Source of the DNA: Symbiodinium sp. CCMP2592
Lineage: Eukaryota; Sar; Dinophyceae; Suessiales; Symbiodiniaceae
NCBI GenBank assembly: GCA_905221615.1
Contig: CAJNDT010000994.1
Coordinates: 39,347 to 103,346 of the forward strand
DNA: 64,000 bases
Reading direction: 5' to 3'
In this document: positions 17,401 to 25,700 of the stretch, in pieces
Layout of the letters: each line of letters opens with the position of its first letter
Numbering within the stretch: the first letter of the stretch is position 1
Program-made: the position numbers and the translations under genes
Notes under the pieces: model-generated
Seen by the model: the letters and a program-made list of their open reading frames with translations, nothing else
The model's database searches: none
What the model was told of the DNA's origin: nothing

Positions 17401-18321
17401 ATGCCTTTCCAGCAGCGCTTGAAGTCCTCGGTGACAATTGTGGATCTGTGTGACGACCAAGAGACAGTTAAGCTCGAAACTGCAGCTCCGAGGGTGGCGG
17501 TGTCGCAGGCAGAGGACGCGCATGGTGCCGATAAGAAGATGGCGAAGCTCGAAGCTGTTGTTTCGAAGAACGAGGTCCCGGTGAAGCGGGAGAAGCAAGA
17601 GCGAGCCACGGTTGAAAGGAAGCCAACTGCTCGCGGCAAATACCTGATGTATGCCCCGCACGAAGGTCACGGTGTATGTCGAGGTAAACCCGGCCATCCG
17701 TGTGTGTTTGGGCACATGTCGTCACCGGCTATGGCGGCACCCAGCGGGCTCTGCGATCTATGTGATCCCACGATGATCGCGACCTTGAGTGAGTCTTTGC
17801 CTGGACGACTAACTTACCTCTTGAAGAATGTCGATACATCGGCTAGTGGAAGGGCTTTCGAGTATGTGCAGAGCGCGCTCGGCGTGGAAATGGCGAATGA
17901 GTACCGTGCCAGAGTTGACCGAGCTCGCCAACGCCAGAATCCAGCGCGAGTGCGCCGAGCAGCTCGTGGACCGTACCGTAAACGTGAAGCTCCATGCAGT
18001 GAAGATGTTTGCCCGGGTCGTGATGCTGCAGGCTGCAACTTTGGAGAATCTTCCTCCGCAGCAACAGCCTTGACTTCGGGCTATTGCGGGCTGTGCGATT
18101 CCAAGGTGCTGAGGCAGTGGTCTGAACAAGAGCCTGCCAAGCTCACAAGCACACTTCGTCGGCTGGAGCAAGCTGCTCTGGAGAAGGCCTTGGATTTCTT
18201 GAAAGCTGATGTTGGCGAGGTCAAGGCAAAGGATTTCGAAGCTCGAGTTGAGCGAGCCCGTCGTCGTCGGGATCCAGGGCGTCCGAAAAGGAAAGCACGT
18301 GGCACCTACAAGCGGAGCTAG
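17401..18321 (+). CDS. Gene 1, copy B: twin Cys-module basic protein (306 aa)
   Basis: Complete form of gene 1, starting at the ATG at 17401. The N-terminal ~75 residues are charged and look disordered. Module 1 has C93, C101, C118 and C121; module 2 has C204, C212, C229 and C232. Both are spaced C-x7-C-x16-C-x2-C, and an extra C199 lies before module 2. The modules are 111 residues apart and each is followed by a helix and a basic patch (RRAARGPYRKR and RPKRKARGTYKRS), so the protein is an internal duplication. The four-Cys pattern fits a structural zinc site and the basic patches fit DNA or RNA binding. Nuclear location is inferred from the basic tail. I cannot place it in a named family. 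It carries Ala209 and Lys235. Confidence 0.8.
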   Translation: MPFQQRLKSSVTIVDLCDDQETVKLETAAPRVAVSQAEDAHGADKKMAKLEAVVSKNEVPVKREKQERATVERKPTARGKYLMYAPHEGHGVCRGKPGHPCVFGHMSSPAMAAPSGLCDLCDPTMIATLSESLPGRLTYLLKNVDTSASGRAFEYVQSALGVEMANEYRARVDRARQRQNPARVRRAARGPYRKREAPCSEDVCPGRDAAGCNFGESSSAATALTSGYCGLCDSKVLRQWSEQEPAKLTSTLRRLEQAALEKALDFLKADVGEVKAKDFEARVERARRRRDPGRPKRKARGTYKRS

Positions 18322-18476
18322 ACAGAAGAAACATTCAGAGGAACATGTACTGATGTGACTTCGTTTTTAGGGTATGGATAGTGTCAGCTGTCCCTGCGTA
18401 AGTCGGGTGCTCGGCTCAATTTTGGACTGCAATCGTGGTCTCACGTAGATCCTGGAATCGAGTCACATGGCTGAAG

Positions 18477-18668
18477 GTTTTTGAGTGACTACAGAGATGC
18501 TTTTGTTGAGTCGAGTTCAAGGTGTGTGTAAGTCACATCGAGAGGCGGTGGTTTTCGATTGGCATTCAGCGAGCAGAATTTCAAAAAGTTAGCTGCTTGT
18601 TGGTCGATGCATGTCCTTGCAGCATTGTTAAAAAACATGTGTCTGCGGCAGTCTTTTCTGTGCTTCAA
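18477..18668 (+). repeat. Leader repeat L1, copy B
   Basis: Identical by eye to L1 of copy A, 17,520 bases downstream. It stands before gene 2 copy B. Confidence 0.8.
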
Positions 18669-18789
18669 TCGTTGCACTGCTGGAGCCTGCCTGCTTCACA
18701 CAAACACCGGATATCGCTGGCCGCCTTGAGTCAGCTCGAAGCTCTTTGTAAGCAAAGTCTTTCTTTCGCTTTCCTTGTGTTTTGTCCAG

Positions 18790-19545
18790 ATGTCGGGTGG
18801 TCTCTTTGGCGAAGCTGCTGCTCCGGCCGCGCCCAAGGAAGAAGAGCGCCGCACGAAGTTGTATGGCTATGACAGCGTCGCAAGCCAGATGCTGGAGCCT
18901 TACGGCGAAGGCGCATTGGACACGTTATCCCTAGAGCAAATTTGGCAAGGAACGGTTAAAGGCAACAAACGGACGGCCTATCACAGCCATTTGGCTGCTG
19001 ATCAAAGCTCCGACGGCTGGCATGTTGGAGCCGGCATTTCCATGACCTCTGCGGCCTTGCTTGCCGCAATCAAGAACTTCAAAGGCGAAGACATGAAGAA
19101 CTTGATTCGGCCCGACCTCTATGAAAAGGTGCTCGAAGAGGTGACGATGTTGGAGCCTGTTCTACTGGCCCTCAACTTCGGCAGAGGCTCCGCTGCTACC
19201 CGCGACACTGGGTCATTCCGAGAAGCTAAAAAGGCCAAGCTCACGGTTTCCGGCAACGTCACCGAGAATTCCGGCAACATGGATCCTTTGAAAGCTGCGG
19301 GCGACTTCAGAACCTGGCTGGTCAAGGAAAGATCACCGTTTCGAAGCCTGCTGTTCATCCTCTCGGGCAACAACTCTTACTACAGCGGGCACACCGCCGA
19401 GCTTGTGGCTCGAGCAGCGGTCAAGGTGAAGCCGATGACCGAGCAAGATTTCATTGAGGCAGTGAAAGCCCGAATGACTAAACCGGATCAGACTCAGGGC
19501 AGCAAGGCAGCGTCCTCAGATGGTACTGGCCTCTTCAATGCCTGA
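18790..19545 (+). CDS. Gene 2, copy B: unrecognised 251-residue protein
   Basis: The encoded protein is identical to gene 2 of copy A (Val in TWLVKERS) and also starts directly after a CCAG acceptor. The absence of any amino-acid change between the cassette copies, against one change between genes 2 and 4 within a cassette, shows that the internal duplication is older than the whole-cassette duplication. The function is unknown. It is a candidate accessory factor of the adjacent USP/Rep-helicase genes. Confidence 0.8.
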   Translation: MSGGLFGEAAAPAAPKEEERRTKLYGYDSVASQMLEPYGEGALDTLSLEQIWQGTVKGNKRTAYHSHLAADQSSDGWHVGAGISMTSAALLAAIKNFKGEDMKNLIRPDLYEKVLEEVTMLEPVLLALNFGRGSAATRDTGSFREAKKAKLTVSGNVTENSGNMDPLKAAGDFRTWLVKERSPFRSLLFILSGNNSYYSGHTAELVARAAVKVKPMTEQDFIEAVKARMTKPDQTQGSKAASSDGTGLFNA

Positions 19546-19608
19546 GCGGCTTTCGGGTGATCGCGAAAGCGCGAGTTGCATAGTTCCAGACACTCGGTCC
19601 TAGGCAAC

Positions 19609-19800
19609 GTTTTTGAGTGACTACAGAGATGCTTATGTTGAGTCGAGTCCAAGATGTGCGTAAGTCACGTCGAGAGGCGGTGGTTTTCGATTGGCAATCA
19701 GCGAGCAGAATTTCAAAGAGTTAACTCCTTGTTGCTCGATGCATGTCCATGCAGCATTGTTAGAAAACATATGTATGCGGCAGACTTTTCTGTGCTACAA
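19609..19800 (+). repeat. Leader repeat L2, copy B
   Basis: Same as L2 of copy A, with the 14 bp palindrome at 19740-19753. It stands before gene 3 copy B. Confidence 0.8.
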
Positions 19801-19831
19801 GCAACCATTGCTCTTAACCTCGGTAATTGCT

Positions 19832-21445
19832 ATGGCCTTCGACATGAAGTTGATCAATGTCGGGAACAGCTGCTTCATCAACGCTGGGCTGCAGGCGGTT
19901 CTTGCTCTTCCTGGGTTCGAGTCGTTGCGACCGACGACGGCAACAGAAAGAGCTTTGTTGGAGGTGTGGTCTTCGGCATTGGCGTTGGTGGGTGCGAGCA
20001 CTCCGCAAGCCGTCAATGATTTGTACCACCAGGGGCGCCAGGAAGATTGCATGGAGTTCCTGGGCGAGCTGGTCGCGGACTGTCCGACGGTTCACACGAA
20101 ACTTCAAGGCAGGGAACGAGGTCATCTCGGGTGTGCATTCTGCGATTATCGTCGGCCTCTTCCGGCGGAGAACTTCCTGACGCTGCAGCTCGCTCTTCTG
20201 GATGATGATCGGCGGCTTTGTTCGGTGCAGGCAGCGGTGGATTCCTATCTTGCCCAGAACATCTTGCAAGAGGACATCGTTCATTGGGAGTGTGAGAATC
20301 CGACTTGCATCGAAGCCGGAACAGCTCGTCATGCCCCTCGTCGCTCTAGCCAGGTGGAAGCATGGCCCGAGAACTTGATCATCCAGCTGAAGAGATGGGA
20401 CGTGCTGCATGGACTTCTCAACCACGAGGTGTTCGTGGACAAAGAGCTTCGAGTAAAGGAAGATGTCCGGTATACACTTCGTGCAGTTGTTTGTCATCTA
20501 GGAGAAACAGCATCCAGCGGTCACTATGTGACTTATCGACCTAACGAGAGGAACTTTGTCAGGTTGGACGATGCACGAGTTTCCGAAATCGATCACAACC
20601 CGGGTCAGATGCCTACGAGTGCAAGAGAAAAGACTTACATCGTTTGCTACGCTCGCCTGGAGGGTGTGCTTCCTGTTCCTGTGCTGCCGATGAAGCGACC
20701 TGCCATTGACTTGGATCCGTCCGAGGACTTTGATGACAGTGGTTTTGTCGTGGTCGGGACCGCGCCTGAAGCGAAATCGGGCGGCAATCCGGGCGCAGGT
20801 ACGCAGGGAGACAGTCAGCCTCTTGGGAAAGCGCCAGCCAAGCGAGTTTGCACGGAACTAGGCTCGGAGGTTGGGTTGCAGCATGGTGGCAAGGCAATGT
20901 CCGACAACTTCGGCAACTACACGGAAGAGTGCCGGAACATCATCCTAGAAGCCTTGCGGACAAGTGAAACTTTCGCGGCGGCATTAGCTTCTATCCAGCG
21001 GCAAATTCCACATTTTACGCTAACTCGAGCTAATTGCCAGTTCCGACTTCATCGAAACACTCTTTTGGCTTGGTTTCGGCGGCCGGAATTGGCGGCAATC
21101 CGAGCTTTGCATAGTGAGCCTCTTGGGAAAGCGCCAGCCAAGCGAGTTTGCACGGAAGTAGGCTCGGAGGTTGAGTTGCAGCATGGTGGCAAGGCAATGT
21201 CCGACAACTTCGGCAACTACACGGAAGAGTGCCGGAACATCATCCTAGAAGCCTTGCGGACAAGTGAAACTTTCGCGGCGGCATTAGCTTCTATCCAGCG
21301 GCAAATTCCACATTTTACGCTAACTCGACCTAATTGCCAGTTCCGACTTCATCGAAACACTCTTTTGGCTTGGTTTCGGCGGCCGGAATTGGCGGCAATC
21401 CGAGCTTTGCATAGTGAGACATTCGGTTCTAGGCAACGTTTTTGA
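19832..21445 (+). CDS. Gene 3, copy B: short USP-type protein with two HTH-like repeats
   Basis: 537 residues, identical in translation to gene 3 of copy A. It has the complete USP Cys and His boxes, two HTH-like units from the 300 bp duplication (20819-21118 and 21119-21418), and a C-terminus read through into leader L3. It has no Rep or helicase. If made, it could compete with gene 5 for DNA sites or for ubiquitinated partners, since the shared parts are the USP and DNA-binding-like modules; that role is inference. Compared with gene 5 it has Cys in TEECRN where gene 5 has Asp in TEEDRN, so the HTH units have begun to diverge. Confidence 0.85.
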   Translation: MAFDMKLINVGNSCFINAGLQAVLALPGFESLRPTTATERALLEVWSSALALVGASTPQAVNDLYHQGRQEDCMEFLGELVADCPTVHTKLQGRERGHLGCAFCDYRRPLPAENFLTLQLALLDDDRRLCSVQAAVDSYLAQNILQEDIVHWECENPTCIEAGTARHAPRRSSQVEAWPENLIIQLKRWDVLHGLLNHEVFVDKELRVKEDVRYTLRAVVCHLGETASSGHYVTYRPNERNFVRLDDARVSEIDHNPGQMPTSAREKTYIVCYARLEGVLPVPVLPMKRPAIDLDPSEDFDDSGFVVVGTAPEAKSGGNPGAGTQGDSQPLGKAPAKRVCTELGSEVGLQHGGKAMSDNFGNYTEECRNIILEALRTSETFAAALASIQRQIPHFTLTRANCQFRLHRNTLLAWFRRPELAAIRALHSEPLGKAPAKRVCTEVGSEVELQHGGKAMSDNFGNYTEECRNIILEALRTSETFAAALASIQRQIPHFTLTRPNCQFRLHRNTLLAWFRRPELAAIRALHSETFGSRQRF

Positions 21446-21629
21446 GTGACTACAGAGATGCTTATGTTGAGTCGAGTCCAAGATGTGCGTAAGTCACGTC
21501 GAGAGGCGGTGGTTTTCGATTGGCAATCAGCGAGCAGAATTTCAAAGAGTTAGCCCCTTGTTGCTCGATGCATGTCCATGCAGCATTGTTAGAAAACATA
21601 TGTATGCGGCAGTCTTTTCTGTGCTTCAA
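21438..21629 (+). repeat. Leader repeat L3 (chimeric), copy B
   Basis: Same chimeric structure as in copy A: an L2/L4-like 5' part and an L1-like 3' part. It stands before gene 4 copy B. Confidence 0.8.
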
Positions 21630-21750
21630 TCGTTGCACTGCTGGAGCCTGCCTGCTTCACACAAACACCGGATATCGCTGGCCGCCTTGAGTCAGCTCGA
21701 AGCTCTTTGTAAGCAAAGTCTTTCTTTCGCTTTCCTTGTGTCTTGTCCAG

Positions 21751-22506
21751 ATGTCGGGTGGTCTCTTTGGCGAAGCTGCTGCTCCGGCCGCGCCCAAGGA
21801 GGAAGAGCGCCGCACGAAGTTGTATGGCTATGACAGCGTCGCAAGCCAGATGCTGGAGCCTTACGGCGAAGGCGCATTGGACACGTTATCCCTAGAGCAA
21901 ATTTGGCAAGGAACGGTTAAAGGCAACAAACGGACGGCCTATCACAGCCATTTGGCTGCTGATCAAAGCTCCGACGGCTGGCATGTTGGAGCCGGCATTT
22001 CCATGACCTCTGCGGCCTTGCTTGCCGCAATCAAGAACTTCAAAGGCGAAGACATGAAGAACTTGATTCGGCCCGACCTCTATGAAAAGGTGCTCGAAGA
22101 GGTGACGATGTTGGAGCCTGTTCTACTGGCCCTCAACTTCGGCAGAGGCTCCGCTGCTACCCGCGACACTGGGTCATTCCGAGAAGCTAAAAAGGCTAAG
22201 CTCACGGTTTCCGGCAACGTCACCGAGAATTCCGGCAACATGGATCCTTTGAAAGCTGCGGGCGACTTCAGAACCTGGCTGGCCAAGGAAAGATCACCGT
22301 TTCGAAGCCTGCTGTTCATCCTCTCGGGCAACAACTCTTACTACAGCGGGCACACCGCCGAGCTTGTGGCTCGAGCAGCGGTCAAGGTGAAGCCGATGAC
22401 CGAGCAAGATTTCATTGAGGCAGTGAAAGCCCGAATGACTAAACCGGATCAGACTCAGGGCAGCAAGGCAGCGTCCTCAGATGGTACTGGCCTCTTCAAT
22501 GCCTGA
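21751..22506 (+). CDS. Gene 4, copy B: second copy of the 251-residue protein
   Basis: Protein identical to gene 4 of copy A (Ala in TWLAKERS), starting directly after CCAG at 21750. All four members of this family in the window are intact, with the same start and stop. That would be unexpected for drifting pseudogenes unless every duplication is very recent. There is no recognised domain. The composition is slightly basic to neutral and probably cytosolic or nuclear. Confidence 0.8.
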   Translation: MSGGLFGEAAAPAAPKEEERRTKLYGYDSVASQMLEPYGEGALDTLSLEQIWQGTVKGNKRTAYHSHLAADQSSDGWHVGAGISMTSAALLAAIKNFKGEDMKNLIRPDLYEKVLEEVTMLEPVLLALNFGRGSAATRDTGSFREAKKAKLTVSGNVTENSGNMDPLKAAGDFRTWLAKERSPFRSLLFILSGNNSYYSGHTAELVARAAVKVKPMTEQDFIEAVKARMTKPDQTQGSKAASSDGTGLFNA

Positions 22507-22569
22507 GCGGCTTTCGGGTGATCGCGACAGCGCGAGTTGCATAGTTCCAGACACTAGGTCCTAGGCAAC

Positions 22570-22761
22570 GTTTTTGAGTGACTACAGAGATGCTTATGTT
22601 GAGTCGAGTCCAAGATGTGCGTAAGTCACGTCGAGAGGCGGTGGTTTTCGATTGGCAATCAGCGAGCAGAATTTCAAAGAGTTAGCCCCTTGTTGCTCGA
22701 TGCATGTCCATGCAGCATTGTTAGAAAACATATGTATGCGGCAGACTTTTCTGTGCTACAA
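22570..22761 (+). repeat. Leader repeat L4, copy B
   Basis: Same as L4 of copy A, with the palindrome at 22701-22714. It is followed by the ATG of gene 5 copy B at 22793. Confidence 0.8.
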
Positions 22762-22792
22762 GCAACCATTGCTCTTGACCTCGGTAATTGCT

Positions 22793-25700
22793 ATGGCCTT
22801 CGACATGAAGTTGATCAATGTCGGGAACAGCTGCTTCATCAACGCCGGGCTGCAGGCGGTTCTTGCTCTTCCTGGGTTCGACTCGTTGCGACCGACGACG
22901 GCAACAGAAAGAGCTTTGTTGGAGGTGTGGTCCTCGGCATTGGCGTTGGTGGGTGCGAGCACTCCGCAAGCCGTCAATGATTTGTACTACCAGGGGCGCC
23001 AGGAAGATTGCATGGAGTTCCTGGGCGAGCTGGTCGCGGACTGTCCGACGGTTCACGCGAAACTTCAAGGCAGGGAACGAGGTCATCTCGGGTGTGCATT
23101 CTGCGATTATCGTCGGCCTCTTCCGGCGGAGAACTTCCTGACGCTGCAGCTCGCTCTTTTGGATGATGATCGGCGACTTTGTTCGGTGCAGGCAGCGGTG
23201 GATTCCTATCTTGCCCAGAACATCTTGCAGGAGGACATCGTTCATTGGGAGTGTGAGAATCCGACTTGCATCGAAGCCGGAACAGCTCGTCATGCCCCTC
23301 GTCGCTCTAGCCAGGTGGAAGCATGGCCCGAGAACTTGATCATCCAGCTGAAGAGATGGGACGTGCTGCATGGACTTCTCAACCACGAGGTGTTCGTGGA
23401 CAAAGAGCTTCGAGTAAAGGAAGATGTCCGGTATAGACTTCGTGCAGTTGTTTGTCATCTAGGAGAAACAGCATCCAGCGGTCACTATGTCACTTATCGA
23501 CCTAACGAGAGGAACTTTGTCAGGTTGGACGATGCACGAGTTTCCGAAATCGATCACAACCCGGGTCAGATGCCTACGAGTGCAACAGAAAAGACTTACA
23601 TCGTTTGCTACGCTCGCCTGGAGGGTGTGCTTCCTGTTCCTGTGCTGCCGATGAAGCGACCTGCCATTGACTTGGATCCGTCCGAGGACTCTGATGACAG
23701 TGATGTTGTCGTGGTCGGGACCGCGCCTGGACGGAAATCGGGCGGCAATCCGGGCGCAGGTATGCAGGGAGACAGTCGGCTTCTTGAGCAAGCGCCATCG
23801 CAAGCGCCAGCCAAGCGAGTCCGCACGGAACCAGGCTCGAAGGTTGGGTCGCAGCATGGTGAGCCGCAGCATGGTGGCAAGGCAATCTCCGGCAACATCG
23901 GCAACTACACGGAAGAAGACCGGAACATCATCCTAGAAGCCTTGCGGACGAGTGAAACTTTCGCGGTGGCTTTAGCTTCTATCCGGCGGCAAATTCCACA
24001 TTTTACGCTAACTCGACGTGGTTCCGAGTACCGACTTCATCGAAACACTCTTTTGAATTGGTTTCGGCGGCCGGAATTGGCGGCAATCCGAGTAGCCCAA
24101 TCGCAAGCCTCCGTATCTGCCGACACATGTGGCTTCGGGCGACGTCCATCTTGGAACACTGCTCTCGGAAAGCTTCCGACACAGCAGCGCAACGCCGTGG
24201 TCGAAGCTCTCACATCTGGTTCGACCGCGACGGTGTTGGCGGCTTTGACAGAGGAAGCTGCTGGGCCCGCACCGTCGACGGTGCCTGAGAGCACGCTTCG
24301 TCGTTGGCTTGGCCGCGTTCCGTTGCCTCCTCAAAAAACTTCCGAAGCTGAACCAGATTCTCAAGCGGATCGGTCCTCAAGGAACAGGTTGCACGAGACT
24401 TGGGCAGAGGAGTACAGCTTGAATTTTGGAGTACGCTTGCCGGTACTTGACATGAAGCAAACAAGCGTGGACAAGAGAGATTCGAACGCTTTGTGGCTTG
24501 TGGAAGGCTCCTGGACTTTTTGTCCGGATTGTGGTCGCAGACGTGCTCGAGGGAAGAGCCGAAGAACATCGCTTGCAGATCTGCATCCGGTGGAGTATTG
24601 TCGACCTTGCTGTGATGTGGCTGCAGTTGATCTGCTTGCGCCCGCTCCAGCAACTACTCTCGACGCAAGAGCGCTGGTCTACACGACGCCTCAACGAAGC
24701 ACTTGGCACAGCTGGTCTGCTGCCATTGCCTCCGGTGAGCTACCTTTGACGGCGGTGCTGTGTGAGTCGGACTTGAACAATCTAGCTGTCTTGACTATCC
24801 ATGTGGATTACCGAACTCGCAGAGGCGGCAAAGCGGAAGTCACCAGCAAGCAGAAGAGATCTTTGACACGTTGCCGCTGGCAGCGTCGGCCTCTTCGAGA
24901 GCTACTTCGAAGTGATCTTGCTTCGAGAGCCTTTACGTGGCTTCTACAGAACAACGAGACCTACCGAGCTTGGGTGGATCGCCACTCGGCGCTATTCGAG
25001 ACGACCGGCGACTTGCAAGAATCGGAGCTTCAGACGGCGCAGCTTCTTTTGCGGTCTCCTGGCATCGAGGTTGCAACTCGGCCATGGCTATATCCTTTAG
25101 CCAGTCTTGCAGACACAGACTACCAAGAGAGACTGCTGCCGTTGGGATGGACAACTACTCGCAGCAGACCTAGCATTCGTGCCGGCTTCATGCGCAAGCT
25201 CCAGAGTCGGTGTGTCGACTACGCAGCTGACTATCCGCTCCAGTGTCTTCTCTACGACACGGTTATGGCCAAGACCATTAGCAGTGTGCAGGCTGTCGCG
25301 GATAAACAGAAAGTCTCGCCCGAGCAAATTGCATCCGACATGGATGGATTTGACGTTTATTGGCAACAGCAGCTCCGGAAGATGGAGGACATCTGCCGCC
25401 AAGAGCACGAAAAGCACGGCAGCATGGAGAAGGCACTGCCTTCGGTCTTTTTCACCGTAGCTCCTGCCGAGTGGCGGTTTCTTCTTCACAATGGTGTCTT
25501 TCATGAAGGGCCTCTCACGGACCAGCAGTTGCAACTCACGCTCCACTTCTACCACAGTCTGCAGACCTTGTTGGAGCAGCACATCCTCAAGAATGGCGAG
25601 AGCTTGCACCGCGTAGGAATTGCGAAGGTGAGGCAGTGGTCCTTCCGGTTCGAGTTCCAGTCCCGAGGAACACTTCACCTACATGCTGTGCTGTGGGCTG

